Shown: positions 17,080-24,373 of the stretch, in pieces
Numbering within the stretch: position 1 is the stretch's first letter
Layout: each line of letters opens with the position of its first letter
DNA from: Methanomethylophilus sp963631655
Lineage (GTDB): Archaea; Thermoplasmatota; Thermoplasmata; Methanomassiliicoccales; Methanomethylophilaceae
DNA: 56,559 nt
Assembly (NCBI GenBank): GCA_963631655.1
Contig: CAVGRR010000005.1
Coordinates: 1 to 56,559 of the forward strand
Direction: 5' to 3'
Made by a program: the position numbers and the translations under genes
Notes under the pieces: model-generated
The model's database searches: none
The model's input: the letters and a program-made list of their open reading frames with translations, nothing else
What the model was told of the DNA's origin: nothing

Positions 17080-17641
17080 AATTCCGACTGACAAGCAGTG
17101 CATCGATTATCTTTGGGACGCCGGCTGCAAGAAGCGCGTCGTCGTGCACTGTGCCACGGTCCGTGCCGTGGCGGAAGAGATCCTGAAAGGGATCCCGCAG
17201 GCCGATAAGGACATCGTGATCGCAGGTGCGCTGCTTCACGATATCGGACGTTCCCGCGACCATAGCATCATGCATGCCTACATCGGATCGCAGATAGTTC
17301 ACGATCTGGGTCTTCCCGATGTCCTTGCGGAGATCGTCCGCAAACACACCGGTGCGGGACTCGACCAGCAGGATGTCGAAGAGATGGGTCTGCCTCCGGG
17401 AGACTACATGCCTTCCACTCTGGAGGAGAAGATCGTCGCCCACGCCGATAATATGGTGAGCGACAACAAGGTCGTATCCCACATGCATTCAGTGGACAAG
17501 CTCCGCAACAAGGGTGCGGAACGCGGTGCAGAGCGTGTCGAGAAACTCCACCAGGAACTGTCCGCACTTTACGGAAAGGACCTCGATACCATCATCGATG
17601 AGATCGGGGAATATCCCAAACTCAAACACGTCAAACCTTGA
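17060..17641 (+). CDS. HD-domain phosphohydrolase (TIGR00295-like)
   Basis: This 193-residue HD-superfamily protein has HCATVRAVAEEI (first His, about residue 30), the metal-binding HDIGR (about 60), DHSIMHAYIG and HADNM (about 134), so the metal ligands appear complete. The family resembles TIGR00295, an uncharacterised archaeal group. The only usable start is a TTG at 17060, inside the end of trm56. From memory, some archaeal Trm56 proteins carry an HD domain, which would fit this tight pairing; I cannot verify it here. A phosphatase or phosphodiesterase role in tRNA or nucleotide metabolism is possible but unproven. Confidence 0.8.
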   Translation: MSTKTTEIPTDKQCIDYLWDAGCKKRVVVHCATVRAVAEEILKGIPQADKDIVIAGALLHDIGRSRDHSIMHAYIGSQIVHDLGLPDVLAEIVRKHTGAGLDQQDVEEMGLPPGDYMPSTLEEKIVAHADNMVSDNKVVSHMHSVDKLRNKGAERGAERVEKLHQELSALYGKDLDTIIDEIGEYPKLKHVKP

Positions 17642-17649
17642 TCAAATCC

Positions 17650-17688
17650 GCAGGGCCTGCACAGGTTCGGGCTCTGCATTGTTTTTCC
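17650..17688 (+). terminator. Intrinsic-type terminator after the trm56-HD operon
   Basis: GCAGGGCC (17650-17657) pairs with GGCTCTGC (17670-17677), an 8-bp stem with one G-U pair and a 12-base loop. GTTTTTCC follows at 17681-17688, and the HD gene stop lies just upstream. Confidence 0.6.
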
Positions 17689-17746
17689 TAGTTGTAATAA
17701 TTCTATACCTTTATAGCATAGAACGGGTATCTGAACATTGATTGAA

Positions 17747-18058
17747 ATGGTCACTGAACTTAACGGAGAACAGTTTGAAGCATTTGTGAAACAGAGCGGT
17801 ATCGTCGTCGTCGACTGCTGGGCCCCCTGGTGCGGACCCTGCAGGAGGATGGGACCTATAATCGAGGAGGTCGCCAACGACCTCGCCGGACAGGTCGCCG
17901 TCGCAAAACTCAACACCGACGAGAACCAGGATATCGCCGCCAAGTTCGAGATCAATGCGATCCCCACCCTCCTCTTCTTCAAGGACGGTGTCGCACAGGA
18001 GCCTCTTGTCGGACTCAGGCCCAAAGAGGACATCCTCGCCTACATCAAATGTCTTTGA
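17747..18058 (+). CDS. trxA: Thioredoxin
   Basis: This is a 103-residue thioredoxin with the active site WCGPC (residues 28-32), the cis-proline region AIPTLLFFKDG (about 70-80) and the usual length. It reduces disulfides in cytosolic proteins and is presumably recharged by the reductase encoded nine bases downstream. A TATA box (TTTATAG, about 17710-17716) puts transcription start near 17737-17742, so either the ATG at 17747 or an upstream TTG at 17738 could be used. ATG is preferred. It is the first gene of a trxA-trxB-regulator operon. Confidence 0.93.
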   Translation: MVTELNGEQFEAFVKQSGIVVVDCWAPWCGPCRRMGPIIEEVANDLAGQVAVAKLNTDENQDIAAKFEINAIPTLLFFKDGVAQEPLVGLRPKEDILAYIKCL

Positions 18059-18067
18059 GGCCGCATC

Positions 18068-18958
18068 ATGGATGTTGATGTCGCGATAATCGGGGCAGGC
18101 CCTGCAGGCATACAGGCCGCTATCCATGCCGCCCGGAAGAAGGTGTCGGTTGCGCTTATCGGAAAGGTCGCCAACAGTGCGACGTTCGGTATCGAGATCG
18201 ACAACTATTTCGGAGAGGGGAAATGCTCCGGCACTGAATTGCTCAAGACCGGCCTTGAACAGGCCAGGTCCTTCGGTGCCTCTATCGTCGACATGAACGT
18301 CCTTTCCCTGGGCCGTTTCGACAGGGGATTCAGTATCACCCTGGAGGACGGTTCAGACATATGTGCCAGATCCCTTGTTTTGGCGACAGGCATCCGCCGC
18401 ACTAAACTGGGCGTTCCCGGCGAGAAGGAGTTTGCCAACGGCAAAGGCGTCAGCTACTGCGCCATATGCGACTGCAACTTCTACAAAGGAAAGACTGTCG
18501 TCATCACCGGCGGGGAATCCGAGGCTGCGGTGGCCGCCGAACTCATGACGAAATACGCTGCAAAGGTGTACTGGGTCTTTTCAGAATTCGCCGCTTCGGA
18601 GAATCTGATCTCTGCTGCAAAGAATGCCGGGGTCGAGATGATCGAAGCATCGATCGTCAAGATCTCAGGAGAGACCAAGGTGACCTCCGTCACCCTTTCC
18701 GACGGAAAGGAGGTGCCCACCGACGGAGTGTTCATCGAACTCGGAGGCAGGTCCTCCGCTGACCTCGCCATGGACATCGACCTCATGCCGGAGATCGACG
18801 ATTCCCTCAAGGTGGACCGTTCCTGCGCCACATCGGTTCCGGGAGTGTTCGCCTGCGGCGATGTGACCGGAAGACCGTGGCAGGTGGCCAAGGCCGTGGG
18901 CGAAGGTGCCGTGGCCGGGCTGTCCGCAGCAGATTATTCCAAGAAAATGATACAATGA
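18068..18958 (+). CDS. trxB: Thioredoxin reductase-like flavoprotein
   Basis: This 296-residue FAD enzyme has the FAD-binding GAGPAG (residue 9), the redox pair CAIC at 131-134 and a second FAD segment GVFACGDVTG (about 254). The nucleotide-binding domain is unusual. The glycine motif reads GGESEAA (148-154), and the HRR-type arginines that bind the NADPH phosphate are replaced by VFSEFAAS (170-177). NADPH is therefore an unlikely donor. A flavin-type, F420 or ferredoxin donor is possible, as reported for some archaeal reductases such as that of Thermoplasma. It overlaps the following regulator gene by four bases. Confidence 0.88.
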   Translation: MDVDVAIIGAGPAGIQAAIHAARKKVSVALIGKVANSATFGIEIDNYFGEGKCSGTELLKTGLEQARSFGASIVDMNVLSLGRFDRGFSITLEDGSDICARSLVLATGIRRTKLGVPGEKEFANGKGVSYCAICDCNFYKGKTVVITGGESEAAVAAELMTKYAAKVYWVFSEFAASENLISAAKNAGVEMIEASIVKISGETKVTSVTLSDGKEVPTDGVFIELGGRSSADLAMDIDLMPEIDDSLKVDRSCATSVPGVFACGDVTGRPWQVAKAVGEGAVAGLSAADYSKKMIQ

Positions 18959-19470
18959 CCGTACAGACCCTTATCTCGACCATGCTCAGAGAGGAGGGAG
19001 GCTTCCAGAAGGCCTTCCGTGAGATCCTCGACCGCGAAGTGCACATGACCCTCAACGAATTCTGTCAGGTGTCCGGAATATCCCAGAGCACCATGTACAA
19101 GATCCTCGAGGAGCGCAGGGAACCCAATCTGCGCACCGTCAGGCAGATCATAAAAGCGCTCGAAAGGCTCACTCGTAAAGATGAGGAGAAGTTCATCGCG
19201 GTCATCGCCTCTCCGCAGTTCATGGAGGGTCTCCCCCACACTATGGACACAGCGGAGAACGGAAAGGTCGTGCTGAGGGAATATGCGGTCTCCACCGTTG
19301 AGGATGCCATCATCGCGGCGGTCCGTGCGGAACGCGAAGGCTCGCTCGGGGTCATCTGTGCGCCCATCGTCGCCAGTACCATCGAGAAGATCCTGAACAT
19401 CAGGGTGTATGTCGCATATCCCCTGGACAGTGTCATAAGGATCCTCGACGATATCAGGCATGATTTCTGA
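18955..19470 (+). CDS. XRE-like helix-turn-helix regulator with uncharacterised C-terminal domain
   Basis: This 171-residue protein has a classical helix-turn-helix at about residues 28-60 (MTLNEFCQVSGISQSTMYKI, then LRTVRQIIKALERL). It is joined to a C-terminal alpha/beta domain of about 90 residues (GKVVLREYAVSTVEDAII, SLGVICAPIVASTIEKIL, IRVYVAYPLDSVIRIL). That domain may sense a ligand, but I do not recognise it. The ATG at 18955 overlaps the trxB stop (ATGA), so it belongs to the thioredoxin operon and may regulate thiol redox genes. Confidence 0.75.
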   Translation: MTVQTLISTMLREEGGFQKAFREILDREVHMTLNEFCQVSGISQSTMYKILEERREPNLRTVRQIIKALERLTRKDEEKFIAVIASPQFMEGLPHTMDTAENGKVVLREYAVSTVEDAIIAAVRAEREGSLGVICAPIVASTIEKILNIRVYVAYPLDSVIRILDDIRHDF

Positions 19471-19485
19471 GTTCCGCGATAATTG

Positions 19486-19527
19486 TTAATATATATGCTT
19501 AACTTTGTACGTATCAAGGTTAAGCAT
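19486..19527 (+). promoter_or_regulatory. TATA box and operator-like palindrome before the regulator-elp3 operon
   Basis: A TATA element (TTAATATATATG, 19486-19497) is followed by a perfect 9-base inverted repeat. Left arm ATGCTTAAC (19495-19503) and right arm GTTAAGCAT (19519-19527) are separated by 15 bases, with further symmetric bases TTG/CAA inside. The right arm includes the start of the ATG at 19526. Transcription should begin near 19517-19522, so a bound protein would block TBP or polymerase. Autoregulation by the winged-helix protein encoded here is the simplest idea. Confidence 0.65.
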
Positions 19528-19993
19528 GTTCGAACTTCAAGTTGTGTCCAATACCCCTATGACAGGCGTCGACGATGTCGATGTCCTAGCTGAGACCTTT
19601 CTCGTACAGATCGGATATCTTCCGAAAGGATACGACCCGCGTTCGGCAGGCGCTCTCTCGGTGAGGGACAGCATCCCCTACCGCCTTTTCATGGATTTCC
19701 TCATGAAGAACCCGTCCAAGGCGTGGACCGCCGAGGAACTCGCGGCCCTTTTGGACACCTCCAAACCCACCGTGTACCGCCATCTCAACAAGCTCCGTTC
19801 CATGGACATCCTGGAGAATGCGGACGTCCCAGGCAGCGACGGTCAGACCAGGAAGGGGTTCCGTATCCGTTACGGCGACCTTGCAAAGGCGTGGAGCTTC
19901 ACCGAGGCGAATGTGGAGCTCGCGATGGAGAACTACAAGAAGACCGTTATCCGCTTCCAGCAGCTGGTCAAGGAAAGGGCGGAGAAAAGCTGA
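19526..19993 (+). CDS. Winged-helix transcriptional regulator
   Basis: This 155-residue protein has a clear winged helix at about residues 50-105: PYRLFMDFLMKNPSKAW, TAEELAALLDTSKPTVYRHLNKLRSM (about 19726-19805), then a wing with GQTRKGFRIRYGD. The C-terminal helix (about 115-150) is long and may dimerise. The ATG at 19526 is used because the palindrome and TATA place transcription start just before it. The stop codon is immediately followed by the elp3 ATG, so the two are one operon. Confidence 0.75.
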   Translation: MFELQVVSNTPMTGVDDVDVLAETFLVQIGYLPKGYDPRSAGALSVRDSIPYRLFMDFLMKNPSKAWTAEELAALLDTSKPTVYRHLNKLRSMDILENADVPGSDGQTRKGFRIRYGDLAKAWSFTEANVELAMENYKKTVIRFQQLVKERAEKS

Positions 19994-21532
19994 ATGGCGA
20001 ACATCGTTGCCGAACGTCTTCTGGAGGCCCTCCGTGCGGGAGAGGTCACCGACCGTGACGGATTCCAGCGTCTGAAGATGAAGTACTGCGCCAAGTACGG
20101 TGCAGAGAAGGTACCGTCCAATTCCGAGATCCTGGCACTTGTGCCCGAGAGCGAGAAGAAGACCTTCCTTCCGATCCTGGTGAAGAAGCCGATGCGTACC
20201 GCCAGCGGTGTCGCTGTCGTGGCCGTGATGACCTCTCCGTATCCGTGTCCGCACGGAAAATGCGCATACTGTCCGGGAGGGGTTTCGAACAATTCGCCTC
20301 AGTCTTATACAGGTAAGGAACCGGCCGCCCGCCGCGCATCCATGAACCGTTTCGATCCTTTCGACCAGGTCACCGCGCGTCTGGTGCAGTTGGAGGAGAT
20401 CGGTCACGACACCGACAAGATCGACCTCATCATCATGGGCGGGACGTTCACCTCCCGCAATCCGCAGTATCAGGAATGGTTCGTCAAGAGATGTCTCGAC
20501 GCCATGAACGGTACCGTTTCCGCAGACCTCGAATCCGCGCAGGAACTCAATTCCCATTCCAAACGCAGGTGTATCGGACTCACCGTGGAGACCCGTCCGG
20601 ACTACTTCCGCAGGAAGGACCAGATCCAGAGGATGATGCTTCTCGGCGCCACCAGGGTGGAGCTCGGGGTGCAGATCCTCGACGACGATGTGCTGAACGG
20701 TGTCGAACGCGGTCACGGTGTCGCAGAGGTCATCGAGGCCACCCGTGAATGCCGCGGTCTGGGTCTTAAGATATGCTACCATCTGATGCCCGGTCTTCCC
20801 GGTTCCTCGCCGGAGAAGGACATGGCATCCTTCGAGAAGTGTTTCGCCGATCCGGATTTCCGTCCGGACATGCTGAAGTTCTATCCCACCCTCGTGATCC
20901 CGAACACCAAGATCTACGACATGTGGACCGATGGGAAATACACTCCGTACTCTACTGAAACAGCTGTGGAACTCCTTTCGAAGATGAAGTCCCAGATACC
21001 CGATTATGTGCGCATACAGCGCATTCAGAGGGACATCCCGGTGCCGGAGATCGCGGCAGGTATCCTAAAGAGCAATCTGCGTCAGCTGGTGCAGAAGAAC
21101 ATGTCCGATAAAGGGATGGCCTGCAGGTGCATCCGCTGCCGTGAGGTGGGTCATACCGGAGTTGTCCTGGAGGACGAATCCCTCATAGTGCCAGAGGTCC
21201 TGGAATACGAGGCCGCAGGCGGTACCGAGCGTTTCATCTCGTTCACCTACAAGGATTCCCTTGTCGGGTATGTGCGTCTCCGCACCACTCCCGAATCAGA
21301 TATCGCCTACATCCGCGAACTGAAGGTCTTCGGCAACGAGACCGCGATCGGAGCGGCAGCGGAAAGCTGGCAGCACCGCGGTTTTGGAAGAAGGCTGGTG
21401 GCACGTGCCGAAGAGATCGCCAGGTCCGAGGGGAAGACTTCGGTCCGCATAACAAGCGGTATCGGCGTCAGAGAGTATTACGCATCTCTGGGATATCATC
21501 TCGAACGGCCGTATATGGCGAAGGATCTCTGA
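19994..21532 (+). CDS. elp3: Elp3, tRNA U34 carboxymethyl-type radical SAM/acetyltransferase
   Basis: Elp3 uses radical SAM chemistry and acetyl-CoA to put a carboxymethyl group on C5 of the wobble uridine of tRNAs. The 512-residue protein has the radical SAM cluster CPHGKCAYC (about residue 88), MGGTFTSR, the tRNA and SAM segments CIGLTVETRPDYF and GATRVELGVQ, and CRCIRCREVG (about 376). The C-terminal GNAT acetyltransferase has GFGRRLVARAEEIAR (about 456) and YYASLGYHLE. Archaea use Elp3 without the other Elongator subunits. Its expression should follow the palindromic promoter upstream. Confidence 0.95.
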   Translation: MANIVAERLLEALRAGEVTDRDGFQRLKMKYCAKYGAEKVPSNSEILALVPESEKKTFLPILVKKPMRTASGVAVVAVMTSPYPCPHGKCAYCPGGVSNNSPQSYTGKEPAARRASMNRFDPFDQVTARLVQLEEIGHDTDKIDLIIMGGTFTSRNPQYQEWFVKRCLDAMNGTVSADLESAQELNSHSKRRCIGLTVETRPDYFRRKDQIQRMMLLGATRVELGVQILDDDVLNGVERGHGVAEVIEATRECRGLGLKICYHLMPGLPGSSPEKDMASFEKCFADPDFRPDMLKFYPTLVIPNTKIYDMWTDGKYTPYSTETAVELLSKMKSQIPDYVRIQRIQRDIPVPEIAAGILKSNLRQLVQKNMSDKGMACRCIRCREVGHTGVVLEDESLIVPEVLEYEAAGGTERFISFTYKDSLVGYVRLRTTPESDIAYIRELKVFGNETAIGAAAESWQHRGFGRRLVARAEEIARSEGKTSVRITSGIGVREYYASLGYHLERPYMAKDL

Positions 21533-21534
21533 GA

Positions 21535-23760
21535 TCAGTTGTAGAACGGGATGTCGCTCCAGCGGTCCTTTCTTTTCTTGATCTCGCTGCCCATCTGTTC
21601 GTACTGCTCTAGGATGCTGTCGTTGACAGACGGCTTGATGACCTGCAGTGCGGCGTTGAAATCACAGTCGTCGACGGTCTTTGTATGAGGATTGCGGTGG
21701 TATGCGTTCAGTCCCGCTTCACGGCAGAGGGCGAAGATGTCGGCACCCACGAAACCGTCGGTCGCTTCTGCGATATAATTCAGATCGACGTCATGTCCCA
21801 GAGGCATCTTTTTGGTGTGCACCTTGAGGATGCTGAGCCTTCCGTCGAAGTCCGGTTTTCCGACCAGAATCATCCTGTCGATCCTTCCCGGACGGAGCAG
21901 GGCTGGGTCGAGCATGTCAGGGCGGTTGGTGGCCGCCATGACCAGGACGTGGTTGAGCTGTTCGACACCGTCGAGCGATGTCAGGAGCTGTGCGACGACG
22001 CGTTCCCAGGCCTCACTGTTCTCTCCGCCCCTCTTGGGTGCGATGGAGTCGATCTCGTCGAAGAAAATGATCGAGGGGGCCATCTGTTTCGCACGCTTGA
22101 AGATCTTTCTGATCGCCAGTTCACTCTCTCCGAGCCACTTGCTGGAGATCTCCGGTCCGTTGACAAGGATGAAGTTGGCACCCGATTCATTGGCGACCGC
22201 CTTGGCGATGAGGGTCTTTCCGGTTCCCGGGGGACCGTACAGCAGAACACCCTTTCCGGGCGATATACCCAGACGTTCGAATTCTCTCTTCTCCTCTTCT
22301 GGAAGGAGGGTGTCGCGGAGCTCGTTGCGGATGTCGTCGAGTCCTCCGATGTCGTCCCAGGTGACCTTGGGCACCTCGATCGAAACTTCCCTCATTCCGC
22401 TGGGTTCCACCTCGCTGAAGGCATCCACGAAGTCCTTCATGTTCACTTTCATGGATTCCAGTACCTCCTGCGGGATCTGGCCGTCCGGGTCCAGGTCGTG
22501 CATATATCTGCTCAGGCATTTCATGGCGGCCTCTCTGGCGAGGGCGGCGAGATCGGCCCCCACGAATCCCTGGGTCATTCTCGAAAGGGTGTCGAGGTTC
22601 ACATCCTCGGCCAGCGGCATGTTGCGGGTGTGCACCCCGAGGATGTTCTCCCTGCCCTGACGGTTGGGCACACCGATCTCTATCTCCCTGTCGAAACGTC
22701 CTGGTCTTCTGAGTGCTGGGTCTATTGAATCCTCACGGTTCGTGGCACCGATCACGATGACGTTTCCGCGACCGCCCATGCCGTCCATGAGGGACAGGAG
22801 CTGGGCCACGACCCTCCTTTCCTGTTCGCCGAGGGTGTTCTCGCGGTTCGGAGCGATGGAGTCGATCTCGTCGAGGAAGATGATACTGGGGGCGTTCTTT
22901 TCGGCCGTCTGGAACAGTGTGCGGAGCTTGCTCTCCGACTCACCGTAATATTTGCTCATGATCTCCGGCCCGCGGATCGAGAAGAAGTTCGCTCCGGACT
23001 CGTTCGCCAATGCCTCGGCGATCAGTGTCTTACCAGTACCAGGAGGTCCGTACAGTAGGAGTCCTTTGGGTGCCGAGATCCCCATGCGGTCGAACAGTTC
23101 GGGGTGTTTGAGCGGAAGTTCGCTCATCTCCCTGATACGTCTGAGCTCGTCGTTCAGTCCGCCGATATCATCGTAGGTGGTGTTCTTGTTGTCTCTGCCG
23201 ATGCCGCCGTTCTCCGCCTTTGCGGAGTTCTTGTGCTTCCTCGGTTCCTCCAGCACGACGAGCTCCGTGATGGAAGAGACCACGACCGGTCCCGAGGGGA
23301 CGGTGGACACGACGTTGAAGATGGCACGGGCACCCATCAGCGAGATGTTCTGGACGGTGATGTCCATCCCGTTGATCACGGGGCGGCTGATGAGGTTGTT
23401 CTTGAGGACCTCGGTAAATGTCTTGTCGACGTTCAGGCGGGCACCGTCCTCGTTCTTGGGTTCCAGGACGATCCTGTCCGCCCGGGACGGTTCGCATTTC
23501 CTGACCTTGACGTTCTCTCCGATGGAGACTTCGGCGCTGGTACGGGTGAGACCGTCGATGCGGATGAAGTTGGTGCCCTCATCTTCGGCATCGCTTCTGA
23601 AGACCTTTGCGACCACGGTCTTCTTGCCTGTGATCTCGATGATGTTGCCGATGGAGAGCCCCAGTTTGGTGTATGCCTCCGGATCGAGACGTGCGCGTCC
23701 GAATCCCGCCTCGTTCATGCGCTTCGGCATCTCCACCTTCATCGTGAGAGTTTCGACCAT
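21535..23760 (-). CDS. cdc48: CDC48/VCP-family AAA+ ATPase
   Basis: This 741-residue homologue of p97/VAT unfolds proteins for degradation by the proteasome. The N domain (about 1-185) begins VETLTMKVEMPKR. Both AAA modules are complete: GPPGTGKT (about residue 237 and again about 509), FLDEIDSIAP and FFDEIDSIAP, and arginine fingers in RRPGRFDREIEIG and LRPGRIDRMI. The ATG at 23760 is chosen because the TATA box AATATATC (23781-23788) lies 25 bases upstream; the longer frame from 23790 would start inside the promoter. It ends two bases from the opposing elp3 gene. Confidence 0.96.
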   Translation of the reverse strand: MVETLTMKVEMPKRMNEAGFGRARLDPEAYTKLGLSIGNIIEITGKKTVVAKVFRSDAEDEGTNFIRIDGLTRTSAEVSIGENVKVRKCEPSRADRIVLEPKNEDGARLNVDKTFTEVLKNNLISRPVINGMDITVQNISLMGARAIFNVVSTVPSGPVVVSSITELVVLEEPRKHKNSAKAENGGIGRDNKNTTYDDIGGLNDELRRIREMSELPLKHPELFDRMGISAPKGLLLYGPPGTGKTLIAEALANESGANFFSIRGPEIMSKYYGESESKLRTLFQTAEKNAPSIIFLDEIDSIAPNRENTLGEQERRVVAQLLSLMDGMGGRGNVIVIGATNREDSIDPALRRPGRFDREIEIGVPNRQGRENILGVHTRNMPLAEDVNLDTLSRMTQGFVGADLAALAREAAMKCLSRYMHDLDPDGQIPQEVLESMKVNMKDFVDAFSEVEPSGMREVSIEVPKVTWDDIGGLDDIRNELRDTLLPEEEKREFERLGISPGKGVLLYGPPGTGKTLIAKAVANESGANFILVNGPEISSKWLGESELAIRKIFKRAKQMAPSIIFFDEIDSIAPKRGGENSEAWERVVAQLLTSLDGVEQLNHVLVMAATNRPDMLDPALLRPGRIDRMILVGKPDFDGRLSILKVHTKKMPLGHDVDLNYIAEATDGFVGADIFALCREAGLNAYHRNPHTKTVDDCDFNAALQVIKPSVNDSILEQYEQMGSEIKKRKDRWSDIPFYN

Positions 23761-23780
23761 TGCGGGAGGATAAGTTCTCC

Positions 23781-23788
23781 AATATATC
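23781..23788 (-). promoter_or_regulatory. TATA box of cdc48
   Basis: GATATATT on the minus strand is centred 25 bases before the cdc48 ATG, so the transcript is predicted to be leaderless. Confidence 0.55.
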
Positions 23789-23916
23789 ACTGTATCAGAC
23801 GTGTTTTTGCAGGAAACTCCTCAAAACGTCCAATATTTACTAAAGGCATATCGCGCGTTTTGGCATACTATTAAATACAATCAGCATTTGCCAATTTTAC
23901 TAGCTTTGATATCAAA

Positions 23917-23990
23917 GGGCCTGTAGCTCAGCTAGGTAGAGCATCTGACTTTTAATCAGGTGGTCGGGGGTTCGAATCCCTCCAGGCCCG
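23917..23990 (+). tRNA. tRNA-Lys (anticodon TTT)
   Basis: The acceptor GGGCCTG pairs with CAGGCCC. The anticodon stem TCTGA/TCAGG (one T-G pair) encloses loop CTTTTAA (anticodon TTT). The T arm contains GGGGTTCGAATCCC and the discriminator is G. CCA is not encoded: CTT follows, unlike the other tRNAs in the window. The wobble U34 may be a substrate of the Elp3 encoded nearby (inference). Confidence 0.95.
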
Positions 23991-24103
23991 CTTGGACTTC
24001 ATGAGCGATCGACGGCGGATCAAGTATGAGGAGCGAATTCAGAACATCGTTTTTTGATTGTTTTTCCCGTTGACCGGTACGGGACCAATGGAATGGTGAA
24101 TAC

Positions 24104-24373
24104 TTGGCAGACAAAAATGAAAATTCGTATAATCCGCGGCATGAGTTCGTGCCCGAGCACCACCTTCTTTCCGACGAGGAGGCGGAAGCAGTTCTTAAAG
24201 AGCTCAATGTCGACAGGGACAAACTCCCGAAGATAAAGGCGGATGACCCGGCCGTCCAGTATCTTGGCAAGGTCCACGGCACCCCCGTGGCAGAAGGGAG
24301 CATCATCAAGGTCATTAGGAAAAGCGGGACCGCAGGCGACTTCGTCGCATACAGGCTCGTCATCAATGGGTGA
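24104..24373 (+). CDS. rpoH: DNA-directed RNA polymerase subunit H
   Basis: This 89-residue homologue of the C-terminal domain of eukaryotic Rpb5 is part of the polymerase lower jaw. The family segment HEFVPEHHLLSDEEAE and the ending GDFVAYRLV are clear. Translation starts at a TTG (24104); no ATG gives the conserved N terminus. No obvious TATA box sits 25 bases upstream. Instead two small inverted repeats precede the start: CCCGT/ACGGG at 24066-24083 and ACCA/TGGT at 24084-24097. Its stop overlaps the start of rpoB. Confidence 0.95.
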   Translation: MADKNENSYNPRHEFVPEHHLLSDEEAEAVLKELNVDRDKLPKIKADDPAVQYLGKVHGTPVAEGSIIKVIRKSGTAGDFVAYRLVING

